Assembly (NCBI RefSeq): GCF_000373585.1
Contig: NZ_KB891896.1
Span: 272,020-335,875 of the forward strand
Origin: Streptomyces sp. MspMP-M5
Lineage (GTDB): Bacteria; Actinomycetota; Actinomycetes; Streptomycetales; Streptomycetaceae
DNA: 63,856 nt
Direction: 5' to 3'
The position numbers were made by a program, and so were the translations under genes. Of this stretch, positions 25,750 to 37,512 are shown one piece after another (within the stretch, counting starts at the first letter, position 1; each line of letters opens with the position of its first letter). The notes under the pieces are model-generated. The model worked only from the letters and a program-made list of their open reading frames with translations. It was not told the origin of the DNA and did no database searches.

Positions 25750-25753
<4 letters not shown>
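24893..25753 (+). CDS. SGNH/GDSL hydrolase
   Basis: Hydrolase of 286 residues. Catalytic blocks are GDSLTEG (nucleophile Ser in block I, near residue 9), VGANDT (Asn in block III) and DRLHPGERGH (Asp and His in block V). There is no signal peptide, so it acts in the cytoplasm. It could deacylate, or acylate, a glycoconjugate made by the two preceding enzymes. The GTG overlaps the previous stop, and its own stop overlaps the GTG of the 5-oxoprolinase gene. The C-terminal ~70 residues lie beyond the core fold. Confidence 0.85.
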
Positions 25754-29382
<3,629 letters not shown>

Positions 29383-29393
29383 CGGGCCGGGGT

Positions 29394-29426
29394 CCGGCCG
29401 CGGAGATGCGTCGGGTCCGCGGCCGG
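29394..29426. terminator. hairpin terminator between convergent genes
   Basis: CCGGCCGCGGA (29394-29404) pairs exactly with TCCGCGGCCGG (29416-29426) over an 11-base loop. It starts 11 bases after the 5-oxoprolinase stop and faces the leftward gene ending at 29447. Confidence 0.7.
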
Positions 29427-29446
29427 GTGCCGGGTCTGCCCGCCGG

Positions 29447-29731
29447 CTACTCCTCCGCCGCCGAGCGGCGGCACGCCTCGTAGGCGAGCACCGCGGGGAC
29501 GTGTTCCCGCCGCAGCTCGAAGTAGCAGGCCCGAACGCTCTCGGCGCCGCCCTCCGCCCCGAGGCGACAGGCCCGTTCGACCACCTCCGGGTTGGCTTCG
29601 GGGTGTCGCTCCAGGACGGTGTAGAAGCACGCCTGCGGGGTGGCGTGGGCGGCCGGCGCGAGGGCGACGACGCCGCCGAGGGCGAAGACGAGACCGCTGA
29701 GGGCGGTGGCCAGGCGCGGGATGAGACGCAT
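29447..29731 (-). CDS. small exported four-cysteine repeat protein
   Basis: Protein of 94 residues with a clear signal peptide (RLATALSGLVFALGGVVALA, cleavage likely after AHA at ~31). The mature part holds two imperfect copies of a unit with cysteines at both ends: ACFYTVLERH through VERACR, and ACYFELRREH through YEACR. The four cysteines could form two disulphides. No known domain is recognised. GGAAGGA lies about 12 bases before the ATG, which is rather far. It lies 167 bases downstream of pxpC in the same direction. Confidence 0.75.
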   Translation of the reverse strand: MRLIPRLATALSGLVFALGGVVALAPAAHATPQACFYTVLERHPEANPEVVERACRLGAEGGAESVRACYFELRREHVPAVLAYEACRRSAAEE

Positions 29732-29898
29732 GGTGGTGACGGGTCCTTCCGTGCGAGAGCCCCGAGCTGGTCACTCGGGGCGGTTGATCCGCTACGGACG
29801 GTGCCCGGCTGTGCCGGTGGTGATGCGAGAGGGGCCGGGGCGCCGGGCGCGAACACCCGGCGCACGGAACGTACTTGGGGTGGCAGGGTGCGCCGATG

Positions 29899-30792
29899 TC
29901 AGCCGGGGTGCGCCACCGCTCCCGGTCGCCGGCCGAGCCGTACGAACCGGACCGGAGTGCCCGGTGCCGCCTGTGCCGCCGCGGCCAGGAAGCGCTCCGG
30001 GACGACCCCGGCGACCGGGTAGCCGCCGGTCGTCGGATGGTCGTGCAGGAACAGCACCGGAAGGCCGTTCGGTGGTACCTGGAGCGCGCCCAACGGCATG
30101 CCCTCACTGGGGAGTTCGCCGTCCCGGGCGCGCTCCAGGGGAGGGCCCTCGGTGCGCAGCCCGATCCGGTTGGAGGCCGCGGAGACCCGGAACCGGCCGT
30201 CGGTCAGGGTGCGCAGCCCCTCGGCGGTGAACCACGCGTCGCGCGGCCCGGGCAGGAACGGCAGCACCAGCTCGGCCGCAGGTCCGGCGCACGGGACCAC
30301 GTCGGCCGCCGGTGGGGGGCCGCACGGCGACCCCAGCGGGAGCCCGGCGCCGTCCGCCAGCGGGTCCGGGCCGAGGCCCGAGAGCAGGTCGGTGGCGCGG
30401 CTGCCGAGCACCGGTTCGGGGCCGACGCCGCCGGCGAACGCGAGGTAGGAGCGCACGCCGTGGGTGGCCGGCCCGGCCTCCAGCACGGCGCCGGCCGGGA
30501 CGTGGACCGGGGCGCCCCAGGGGACGGGCCGGCCGTCCACCGTCACCGGGCAGGGGGCGCCGGTGACCGCGGCGGTGGCGGCGCCGCGCAGGCGGACCGC
30601 GCAGCCGGTGAGCGTGGTCTCCAGGGTGGCCGCCGACGCGGGGTTGCCCACCAGGCGGTTGGCGAGCCGGTGCGCGGGCCCGTCCAGCGCCCCGGAGCGG
30701 GGCACTCCCAGGTGCGCGTGGCCGGGCCGGCCGAGGTCCTGGACGGTGGTGAGCGCGCCGGCCCGGACCACCGACAGGGCGCGGTCGGTCAT
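29899..30792 (-). CDS. pxpC: 5-oxoprolinase subunit C (KipA/YbgK family)
   Basis: Protein of 297 residues of the KipA / biotin-dependent carboxyltransferase-like family, one of the three subunits of the prokaryotic ATP-dependent 5-oxoprolinase PxpABC. Signatures are VVRAGALTTVQDLGRPGHAH, GVPRSGALDGPAHRLANRLV and LPSEGMPLGALQVPPNG, then HDHPTTGGYPVAGVV. The start at 30792 overlaps the pxpB stop as ATGA. In actinobacteria pxpB and pxpC are often fused; here they are separate. Confidence 0.92.
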   Translation of the reverse strand: MTDRALSVVRAGALTTVQDLGRPGHAHLGVPRSGALDGPAHRLANRLVGNPASAATLETTLTGCAVRLRGAATAAVTGAPCPVTVDGRPVPWGAPVHVPAGAVLEAGPATHGVRSYLAFAGGVGPEPVLGSRATDLLSGLGPDPLADGAGLPLGSPCGPPPAADVVPCAGPAAELVLPFLPGPRDAWFTAEGLRTLTDGRFRVSAASNRIGLRTEGPPLERARDGELPSEGMPLGALQVPPNGLPVLFLHDHPTTGGYPVAGVVPERFLAAAAQAAPGTPVRFVRLGRRPGAVAHPG

Positions 30793-31514
30793 CGGGCGGA
30801 CTCCTCGCAGGCAGTGGTGCGCGGGGCCGGCACGGGGGCGTCCTGGGGCACGAAGCGGACGGGCGTGCCGGGGGCGAGCAGTGCGGCGGGTTCGCGCCGG
30901 GGATCCCACAGGACGGCCTCGGTGCGGCCGATCAGCTGCCAGCCGCCGGGGGAGGAGCGCGGATAGACCCCGGTGTACGGGCCGGCCAGGCCGACCGAGC
31001 CGACCGGGACCCGGGTGCGGGGGTTCTCCCGGCGCGGGACGTGCAGGTGCTCCGGAAGCCCCGTCAGATAGCCGAAGCCGGGCGCGAACCCGCAGAACGC
31101 GACGCGGAAGGCGGTGGCGGAGTGCCGCCGGACCACCTCGTCGGCGGAGACGCCCCACAGTGCGGCGACGTCGGCGAGGTCCGGGCCGTCGTAGTGCACC
31201 GGGATCTCGACGGCCGCGCGGTCGCCGGCGGCCGGCGGCGGAAGGTGCCAGCCGGGCAGTTCGACGGCGAGCGCGCCGGGGTCGGCCAGGCCGTCGAGGA
31301 AGACCGTCCGGGCGGCCGGCACGATCTCGCGGACGGCGGGGAGGCGGCCGTCGGCGGCACGGCGCAGCAGTTCGGCGTGGAGGGCCTCGGCGTCCTCGGC
31401 ACGGGCCAGTTCGATCAGCAGCCCGTGTTCGCCGACCGGCAGCACCGTGGGCGACGGCCGCCCGGCTCCGCGGACCGCCGTCTCCGTCCCGTCCGGTGTC
31501 CTGTCCGGCGTCAT
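30789..31514 (-). CDS. pxpB: 5-oxoprolinase subunit B (KipI/YbgJ family)
   Basis: Protein of 241 residues of the KipI family. It has the N-terminal VGEHGLLIEL and the characteristic FCGFAPGFGYLTGLPEHL, VPVGSVGLAGPYTGVYPRSS and GGWQLIGRT. It partners PxpC to activate 5-oxoproline with ATP. ATGA overlaps link it to pxpA upstream (31511-31514) and to pxpC downstream, so the three are co-translated in the order A-B-C. The first ~25 residues are a non-conserved extension. Confidence 0.92.
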   Translation of the reverse strand: MTPDRTPDGTETAVRGAGRPSPTVLPVGEHGLLIELARAEDAEALHAELLRRAADGRLPAVREIVPAARTVFLDGLADPGALAVELPGWHLPPPAAGDRAAVEIPVHYDGPDLADVAALWGVSADEVVRRHSATAFRVAFCGFAPGFGYLTGLPEHLHVPRRENPRTRVPVGSVGLAGPYTGVYPRSSPGGWQLIGRTEAVLWDPRREPAALLAPGTPVRFVPQDAPVPAPRTTACEESAR

Positions 31515-32287
31515 ACGAAGCTCCGCACCCGGACCCCGGCCGAGGTCAGTTCGGCGCGGACCCGGCGGGCCAGCTCGGCGGCGCCCGGGGTGTCGCCGTG
31601 CAGGCAGAGGGAGCGCGCGGCGACCGTGATCCGGTTGCCGTCGAGCGAGGTGACCGTGCGGTCCCGGGCCAGGCCGACGGCGCGCTTGACCACCGCGTCG
31701 GGGTCGTGGACCACCGCGCCCGGCTCGCGGCGCGGCACCAGGGTGCCCGCGTCGGTGTAGGCGCGGTCGGCGAACGCCTCGCCCACGACCGGGAGTCCGG
31801 CCTCCGTCGCGGCCCCGTGCAGCCGGGAGCCGGGCAGCCCGAGGACCGGCAGGCGGCCGCCCGCGGCGCGGATCCCGGCGACCACCGCGGCGGCCTGCCC
31901 GGCGTCGTGGACGCAGCGGTTGTAGAGCGCGCCGTGCGGTTTGACGTAGCCGACCCGGGCGCCGGCGGCGCGGGCGAAGACCTCCAATGCGCCGATCTGG
32001 TAGGTGATCTCGTCGGCCAGTTCGTCGGGCGGCACGTCCATGGCGCGGCGGCCGAAGCCGGCCAGGTCGCGGTAGGAGACCTGGGCGCCGATCACCACCC
32101 CGCGCTCGGCGGCCAGGGCGCACACCCGGCGCATGGTGGACGGGTCGCCGGCGTGGAAGCCGCAGGCGACGTTGGCGCTGGTGACGACGGACAGCAGGGC
32201 CTCGTCGTCGGTGAGGTGCCAGCGGCCGAAGCCTTCCCCGAGGTCGGCGTTGAGGTCGATGACGGGAGGGGCCGCCGGGTTGCTCAT
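31511..32287 (-). CDS. pxpA: 5-oxoprolinase subunit A (LamB/YcsF family)
   Basis: Protein of 258 residues of the LamB/YcsF family, the third PxpABC subunit. Conserved blocks are IDLNADLGEGFGRW, ANVACGFHAGDP, IGAQVSYRDLAGFGRR and VKPHGALYNR. The ATG at 32287 follows ACGGAG by four bases. It is the first gene of the leftward operon. The promoter region 32288-32500 contains a GntR-type operator, so expression is probably repressed by the divergent regulator until 5-oxoproline accumulates. Confidence 0.93.
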   Translation of the reverse strand: MSNPAAPPVIDLNADLGEGFGRWHLTDDEALLSVVTSANVACGFHAGDPSTMRRVCALAAERGVVIGAQVSYRDLAGFGRRAMDVPPDELADEITYQIGALEVFARAAGARVGYVKPHGALYNRCVHDAGQAAAVVAGIRAAGGRLPVLGLPGSRLHGAATEAGLPVVGEAFADRAYTDAGTLVPRREPGAVVHDPDAVVKRAVGLARDRTVTSLDGNRITVAARSLCLHGDTPGAAELARRVRAELTSAGVRVRSFV

Positions 32288-32366
32288 GGATCTCCGTTCC
32301 GGATGCGGGGTGCCGTGCGGATGCGGGAGGCGGCTGCGGCGATGCCGAAGCGCTCGCCAACGTACA

Positions 32367-32388
32367 GATCGTTGAACGATCCGACAAG
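32367..32388. promoter_or_regulatory. GntR-type operator upstream of pxpABC
   Basis: The core GATCGTTGAACGATC (32367-32381) is a perfect palindrome of 7-bp arms around one base and contains TCGTTGAACGA, matching the FadR/GntR consensus TNGTNNNACNA. Over 22 bases (32367-32388) it is the reverse complement of 33310-33331 with a single mismatch. It lies between divergent pxpA and the GntR gene, 80 bases from the pxpA start. Confidence 0.8.
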
Positions 32389-32500
32389 AGGTGTGTTGTC
32401 CTGTCCCGTTATCTGGGATTGACTTCGGCTGACAGACAGCGGAACAGCACAGCGGGACGGGCCTCGCCGGTCCGTCCCGACGGACGGAGCGGACAGCGCT

Positions 32501-33244
32501 ATGGCCGGCGGAGTGGCGGGGAACGATCGACGGCGGCTCGCCGAGGTCGCGGGACTGGAAGGGGACCGCGCCCTGCTCGGCCGCGCCAGCACGGCCGAAC
32601 GGGTCGCCGACATCCTGCGGGGCCGGATCACCGAGGGCTACTTCCCGCCCGGCGCACGGCTGTCGGAGGAGAGCATCGGCGGCGCGCTGGGCGTCTCGCG
32701 CAACACCCTCCGCGAGTCGTTCCGGCTGCTCACTCATGAGCGGCTGCTGGAACACCGGCTCAACCGCGGGGTGTTCGTACGGATGGTGACCGTCGAGGAC
32801 CTCGACGACATCTTCCGGGTGCGGCTGCTGGTGGAGTGCGCGGCGGTGCGCGGACTGGGCCAGGGCCCCTACGACGCCGCGACCGCCCGGCTGGTGGCGG
32901 CGATCGAGGAGGCGGTGCGGGCCGGCGAGGCGGCTGCCGCGGAGCGGGCCTGGGCCGAGCTGTCGACCGCCAACCTCCGCTTCCACCAGTCCGTCGTGGC
33001 ACTGGCCGGCAGTCCGCGCACCGACGAGCTGATGCGCGGTGTGCTGGCCGAACTCCGGCTGGTCTTCCATGTGATGGACGACCCGCGGCGCTTCCACTCG
33101 CCCTACCTGGTGCGCAACCGGCAGATCGCCGAGACGCTGCTGGCCGGCGACGCGGCCGCGGCCGAACTGCTGCTGCGGGCCTATCTGGAGGACTCCCGCG
33201 CCCAGTTGTCGGCGGCGTACGCCCAGCGCATCGCCGAGGGTTAG
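32501..33244 (+). CDS. GntR-family regulator with FCD domain
   Basis: Regulator of 247 residues. The winged helix-turn-helix spans ~30-95 (STAERVADILRGRITEGYFP, then IGGALGVSRNTLRESFRLLT), followed by the all-helical FCD ligand domain with candidate metal/ligand histidines in NLRFHQSVVAL and LVFHVMDDPRRFHS. FadR/VanR-type members bind TNGTNNNACNA sites, which occur twice nearby. It is divergent from pxpABC and upstream of the transporter-pcp operon, so it is probably the 5-oxoproline-responsive switch of the island (inference). GTG 32513 is an alternative start. Confidence 0.9.
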   Translation: MAGGVAGNDRRRLAEVAGLEGDRALLGRASTAERVADILRGRITEGYFPPGARLSEESIGGALGVSRNTLRESFRLLTHERLLEHRLNRGVFVRMVTVEDLDDIFRVRLLVECAAVRGLGQGPYDAATARLVAAIEEAVRAGEAAAAERAWAELSTANLRFHQSVVALAGSPRTDELMRGVLAELRLVFHVMDDPRRFHSPYLVRNRQIAETLLAGDAAAAELLLRAYLEDSRAQLSAAYAQRIAEG

Positions 33245-33265
33245 GGCTGCCGCCGGTCCGCCGGT

Positions 33266-33284
33266 GCGGCCGGACGCCGGCCGC
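33266..33284 (+). terminator. hairpin terminator after the GntR gene
   Basis: GCGGCCGG (33266-33273) pairs exactly with CCGGCCGC (33277-33284) over a three-base loop, 22 bases after the stop. It separates the regulator from the next operon. Confidence 0.65.
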
Positions 33285-33309
33285 GCTCCCGTTTCGTCGT
33301 CGCCGACCC

Positions 33310-33331
33310 CTTGTCGGATCGTTCAACAATC
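33310..33331. promoter_or_regulatory. GntR-type operator upstream of DUF969-DUF979-pcp
   Basis: Contains TCGTTCAACAA (33319-33329), fitting TNGTNNNACNA. The 22 bases are the inverted copy of 32367-32388 with one mismatch (A instead of G at 33328). It lies 128 bases before the DUF969 start, showing that the two operons share one regulator. Confidence 0.78.
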
Positions 33332-33458
33332 GCATAGCCTCCGCAGCAATTCCTGAGCAACTCCTCAACGCTCCCCCCTCGTGCCCCTTGCCCGTCGACC
33401 TTCCGTCGACCCGCGGCGCGCGCGTCTCGCGGGGGACCCGTACGCGGAAGGCGGATCC

Positions 33459-34169
33459 ATGATCGTCCTCCTCGGCGTGCTCGTGGTCGTGGTCGGCTTC
33501 GCCACGAAACGCAACGCCCTGCTGGTCGTCGCGGCGGCCGGGATCGTCACCGGACTCCTCGGCGGGCTCTCGCCGGCGAAGGTGCTGGCCGCCTTCGGCG
33601 ACGGCTTCGCCGGCAGCCGGGCGGTGACCATCTTCGCGATCACCCTCCCGGTCATCGGCCTCCTGGAGCGCTACGGCCTCCAGGAGCAGGCCCGCGCCCT
33701 GATCGCCCGGTTCGGCCGGCTCACCACCGGGCGCTTCCTCGCGCTCTACCTGGGCCTGCGGCAGATCGGCGCCGCCATCGGGCTGACCAACGTCTTCGGC
33801 CACGCCCAGACCGTCCGTCCGCTCGCCGTCCCCATGGCGGAGGGCGCCGCCGAGCGCCGCCACGGCCCGCTCCCCGAGCGGACCCGGGAGAAGATCCGCT
33901 CGTTCGCGGCCGGCGCGGACAACGTCGGCCTCTTCTTCGGGGAGGACGTCTTCCTCGCCGTCGGCTCCATCCTGCTGATCACCGGCTTCGTCAACACCAC
34001 CTACGGGACCCACCTCGAACCGCTCCAGCTGGCCCTGTGGGCGATCCCCACCGCGCTGTGCGCCTTCGTCGTCCACGGCTGGCGGCTGCTGCGCCTGGAC
34101 CGCCACCTGGAGCGCGAACTGCTCGCCGCCGACGCCCGATCCACCACCGCAGCGGAGGCCACCCGATGA
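33459..34169 (+). CDS. DUF969 membrane protein, likely 5-oxoproline permease component
   Basis: Integral membrane protein of 236 residues with about six hydrophobic segments, starting IVLLGVLVVVVGFATKRNAL. A polar loop contains LGLRQIGAAIGLTNVFGHAQ, typical of DUF969. DUF969 and DUF979 proteins are habitually encoded as a pair next to pyroglutamyl peptidase, and here also next to two 5-oxoprolinases, so transport of 5-oxoproline is the best guess. GGAAGG precedes the ATG; the stop overlaps the DUF979 start as ATGA. Confidence 0.85.
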   Translation: MIVLLGVLVVVVGFATKRNALLVVAAAGIVTGLLGGLSPAKVLAAFGDGFAGSRAVTIFAITLPVIGLLERYGLQEQARALIARFGRLTTGRFLALYLGLRQIGAAIGLTNVFGHAQTVRPLAVPMAEGAAERRHGPLPERTREKIRSFAAGADNVGLFFGEDVFLAVGSILLITGFVNTTYGTHLEPLQLALWAIPTALCAFVVHGWRLLRLDRHLERELLAADARSTTAAEATR

Positions 34170-35134
34170 TCAAGGCAGAGTGGTTCTACTGGCTCGTCGG
34201 CCTCAGCTTCCTGGTGATGGCCGCCCAGATGGTCACCGACCGCAGCAACCCCAAGCGGCTGGGCACCGGCGCCTTCTGGGGGCTGATCGGCGCCGGGTTC
34301 ATCTACAGCAGCTGGGTCGTCACCAAGCAGGCCCCGGCCGAACCGCTGGGCGCCGCGGTGCTCGTGATGGCCGCGCTGGCCGGCTTCGGCTTCACCGGGC
34401 GCGGCACTCCGCGCACCACCACCCCCGAGGAGCGCACCGCGAGCGCCGCCCGCCTCGGCAACCGGCTCTTCGTCCCCGCGCTGACCATCCCGGTCGTCGC
34501 GATGGCCTGCGCCATCGGCGTCAAACACCTCTCCCTCGGGGGCGAACCGGTCCTCCAGAAGGGCAGCGAGACCATCCTGGGCCTCGGCATCGGCGCGGTC
34601 GCCGCGCTCGTCGTCGGCATGGTGATGCTGCGTGAGAAGCGGATCTCGGTGCCGGTGCAGTCCGGCCGCACCATGCTGGAGGCGATGGGCTGGGCGATGC
34701 TGCTGCCGCAGATGCTGGCCACGCTCGGCGCCATCTTCCAGGTCTCCGGCGTCGGCGGCCAGGTGGGCAAGCTCGCCACCGCCCTGCTCCCGAAGGACTC
34801 GCTCTACGTCGCCGTCGCCGTCTACTGCCTGGGCATGTTCGCCTTCACGCTCATCATGGGCAACGCCTTCGCCGCCTTCCCCGTGATGACCGCGGCCGTC
34901 GGCTGGCCCGTCCTGATCGGCCACTTCCACGGCAACCCGGCCGCCGTCCTGGCCCTCGGCATGCTCGCCGGCTTCTGCGGGACGCTGGTGACCCCGATGG
35001 CCGCCAACTTCAACATCGTCCCGGCGGCGCTGCTGGAGCTGAAGGACCAGTACGGGCCCATCAAGGCGCAACTGCCGACCGCCGGCGTCCTGCTGGGCTG
35101 CAACATCGTGATCATGGCGTTGTTCGCGTTCTGA
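34166..35134 (+). CDS. DUF979 membrane protein, likely 5-oxoproline permease component
   Basis: Integral membrane protein of 322 residues with eight or nine predicted helices, from FYWLVGLSFLVMAAQMV to VLLGCNIVIMALFAF. Notable conserved-looking stretches are MLLPQMLATLGAIFQVSGVG and MGNAFAAFPVMTAAVG, then TPMAANFNIVPAALLELKD. Together with DUF969 it probably forms one transporter. It is translationally coupled to DUF969 and followed 23 bases later by pcp. Confidence 0.85.
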   Translation: MIKAEWFYWLVGLSFLVMAAQMVTDRSNPKRLGTGAFWGLIGAGFIYSSWVVTKQAPAEPLGAAVLVMAALAGFGFTGRGTPRTTTPEERTASAARLGNRLFVPALTIPVVAMACAIGVKHLSLGGEPVLQKGSETILGLGIGAVAALVVGMVMLREKRISVPVQSGRTMLEAMGWAMLLPQMLATLGAIFQVSGVGGQVGKLATALLPKDSLYVAVAVYCLGMFAFTLIMGNAFAAFPVMTAAVGWPVLIGHFHGNPAAVLALGMLAGFCGTLVTPMAANFNIVPAALLELKDQYGPIKAQLPTAGVLLGCNIVIMALFAF

Positions 35135-35157
35135 CCGCCCCACCCCGGGAGAGACCC

Positions 35158-35841
35158 ATGACCTCCACCACCCCGCCGAACGGCTCGCGTCCCACCCCCA
35201 GCCGCGTACTGCTCACCGGATTCGAGCCGTTCGACGGCGAGGCCACCAACCCGTCCTGGCGCGCGGTGCGCGCCGCGGCGGCCGCACCGCTCGACGGGCT
35301 GGCCCTGCACACCGCCGAACTCCCCTGCGTCTACGGCGGCTCCATGACCGCCCTGCGCACCGCGATCGACGAGACATGTCCCGACATCGTGGTATGCGTC
35401 GGACAGGCGGGCGGGCGCCCGGACATCACCGTCGAACGGGTCGCCGTCAACGTGGACGACGCCCGCATCCCCGACTCCGCGGGCGCGGAGCCGATCGACG
35501 AGCCCATCGTGCCGGGCGGGCCCGCCGCCTACTTCGCCACCCTCCCGATCAAGGCGTGTGTGGCCGCCGTCCGCGCCGCGGGCCTGCCGGCCTCGGTCTC
35601 CAACACCGCCGGCACCTTCGTCTGCAACCACGTCTTCTACGGGCTCGCCCACCTCATCGCCACCGAACTGCCGCATGTGCGCGGCGGTTTCGTGCACGTC
35701 CCCTACGCGCCCGAGCAGGTCACCGACCGCGCCCGGCCGTCGCTGCCGGTCGACGCGGCCGCCACCGCGCTGCGCGCCATCGCCGCCACCGCCGCCCGCA
35801 CCCGCACCGACCTGCGGGTCGCCGAGGGGGCCACGCACTGA
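35158..35841 (+). CDS. pcp: pyroglutamyl-peptidase I
   Basis: Cysteine peptidase (family C15) of 227 residues that removes N-terminal pyroglutamate from peptides. It has GFEPFDGEATNPS, the catalytic Glu in ITVERVAVNVDDARIPD, the catalytic Cys in NTAGTFVCNHVFYGL and the catalytic His in GGFVHVPYAPEQ. Length matches the family. GGGAGAG precedes the ATG. Its product, free 5-oxoproline, is the substrate of both 5-oxoprolinases of the island. Confidence 0.95.
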   Translation: MTSTTPPNGSRPTPSRVLLTGFEPFDGEATNPSWRAVRAAAAAPLDGLALHTAELPCVYGGSMTALRTAIDETCPDIVVCVGQAGGRPDITVERVAVNVDDARIPDSAGAEPIDEPIVPGGPAAYFATLPIKACVAAVRAAGLPASVSNTAGTFVCNHVFYGLAHLIATELPHVRGGFVHVPYAPEQVTDRARPSLPVDAAATALRAIAATAARTRTDLRVAEGATH

Positions 35842-35943
35842 GCCGCCGGCGCCGCCGGTAAAATGACCAGCCGGCCGGCCCCTGAGCTGCTTCCGGCATC
35901 CGGCGGCGGTCCGCCCATGAGCGGATCCGCGCCGTTTCGTCCG

Positions 35944-35966
35944 TTGTCAGTGCCAGCGCCTACGCT
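35944..35966 (+). promoter_or_regulatory. RecA-independent DNA-damage promoter (PafBC type)
   Basis: TTGTCAGTG (35944-35952), exactly eight bases, then TACGCT (35961-35966). This is a full match to the actinobacterial consensus TTGTCRGTG-N8-TANNNT for promoters induced by DNA damage independently of RecA/LexA through PafBC. The first codon of the condensin operon (GTG 35974) starts seven bases after the -10, so the transcript would be leaderless. Confidence 0.82.
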
Positions 35967-35973
35967 GTGCGAC

Positions 35974-37512
35974 GTGACTTTTTCCGCCCCGGGGGCCGCT
36001 GCGCCCCAGCTCAACGGCACCGGCCGGCCCGCGCCGGGCCCGGCCGCCGACGAAGGACTGGCCCGCCGGCTGCGCGCGCTGGCGTGCACCGCGCCGCTGC
36101 ACGACCTCGACGTGCGCAAGGCCAACCTCGCGGGCGAGTACGGCGTCTACGCCATGGCGGAGGTGGCGCTCGCCGTCATCGACCTGGTCACCCTCAACAT
36201 GGACTTCGACACCGGCGCCGACCACGAGGAGATAGTGGCCAAGGTCCTCCCGCGGGTCGCCGCCCAGGCCCCGGACCGCCCCGCCGCGGAGCACGAGCGG
36301 GTGGCCCGCTGGGTGCTGGAGAACCTCATCAACGTCGGCAGCGTCGACCGCGGCTTCCGCGCCGTCTACGGCACCTTCACCACCGACGGCGCCTACGTCC
36401 GCCGCGACTACGACTTCAAGCTCGTCGAAGAGGTCCCCGGCGCCGGCGGCACCGTCTACCTCCGCGCCACCGACGAGGCGGTCAACGTCCTCGTCGGCGC
36501 CCTCGACACGGACGTCACCAGCGCCCAGATCGCCGCCGAGGTCAAGCTGGAGGTGCTGATCAGCCGCGGCCGGCTGGCCGACGCCCAGCTCGCCGCCGAG
36601 CAGGCCCGCTACCGCACCGTCCAGTACGCCGAGACCCTCCGCAGGACCCTGGAGGCCACCCGGCGCAACGTCCGCTCGGTCGACTGGCTGCACACCGTCC
36701 CCGACATGATCAACGAGGCGCTGGACCACGTGGCGGACCGCTACCGCCACGAGAACGCCATCCTCACCAACATCCGCAAGGCCCGCGACGAGGCCGAGGC
36801 CGTCGACGCGCGCACCGGCGAGCACAAGCGGCGCGCCGCCGAGCTGGTCGACATCGTCAAGGACTGCATCCGCCGGCACACCCAGCTGCAGTCCCGGCTC
36901 CTGGAGGCCGGCCCGCTCTTCCGCGCCGAGCAGGACCGCCAGGCGTTCGCCGCCCCCGCCGCCCGCACCGGCCTGGACCTCTACGGCCAACTCGTCGCCC
37001 CCGTCCTCCCGCTCCCCGTCGAGGCGGCCACCCGGGTCACCGACGCCTTCTTCGCCCACGGCACCGGTCTGCGCACCCCCACCGCCGTCCGGGTCGGCGA
37101 CCTCGTCGAGGTGCTGCTCACCCCGCCCCTGGAGCGCGAGCACCTCGGCGCCGAGATGCCCGAGCCCGACCTGGTGGCCACGCCCGACGACAGCCGCTTC
37201 AGCGAGGCCCAGATGGACGCCGCGACGGCCCTGCTCGACCTGCCCGCCGACGCCCCCCGCCGGCTCTCCGGCCTGCTCGCCGAGGCCCGCCGCAGCGACC
37301 CCGAACTCCCGTACCTGGTCGCCCTGTTGGCGGTGCACGCCGCCAGCCCCCCGGTCGGCACCGCCTACCGCCAGGGCGAGCAGCACCTGCTCTTCGCCGT
37401 CGACGACGGCACCGAGCTGGTCGACCCCGAGTTCGGCGGCGCCGACCTCATCGTCGGCACCGCCCTGCTGGACGCGGCCGGTATGGCCGCCGACCGCTCG
37501 GAGGTGGCCTGA
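35974..37512 (+). CDS. MukF/JetA-like kleisin subunit of an SMC condensin
   Basis: Protein of 512 residues, first gene of a three-subunit condensin-like operon. Winged-helix-like N-terminal regions (YGVYAMAEVALAVIDLVTLN, then GTFTTDGAYVRRDYDFKLVE) lead into LRATDEAVNVLVGALDTDV and SAQIAAEVKLEVLISRGRLA, the pattern I associate with JetA/MksF proteins, and then a long coiled-coil. The start is GTG 35974, set by a DNA-damage promoter that predicts a leaderless mRNA; an open frame from 35863 exists but begins before that promoter. The stop overlaps the 31-codon ORF (TGATG). Confidence 0.78.
   Translation: MTFSAPGAAAPQLNGTGRPAPGPAADEGLARRLRALACTAPLHDLDVRKANLAGEYGVYAMAEVALAVIDLVTLNMDFDTGADHEEIVAKVLPRVAAQAPDRPAAEHERVARWVLENLINVGSVDRGFRAVYGTFTTDGAYVRRDYDFKLVEEVPGAGGTVYLRATDEAVNVLVGALDTDVTSAQIAAEVKLEVLISRGRLADAQLAAEQARYRTVQYAETLRRTLEATRRNVRSVDWLHTVPDMINEALDHVADRYRHENAILTNIRKARDEAEAVDARTGEHKRRAAELVDIVKDCIRRHTQLQSRLLEAGPLFRAEQDRQAFAAPAARTGLDLYGQLVAPVLPLPVEAATRVTDAFFAHGTGLRTPTAVRVGDLVEVLLTPPLEREHLGAEMPEPDLVATPDDSRFSEAQMDAATALLDLPADAPRRLSGLLAEARRSDPELPYLVALLAVHAASPPVGTAYRQGEQHLLFAVDDGTELVDPEFGGADLIVGTALLDAAGMAADRSEVA

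Noticed and set aside
33311..33336. TTGTCGGAT upstream of DUF969 as a DNA-damage promoter
   Set aside because: No TANNNT at the eight-base spacing and the last bases of the first block differ; the sequence is explained by the GntR operator.
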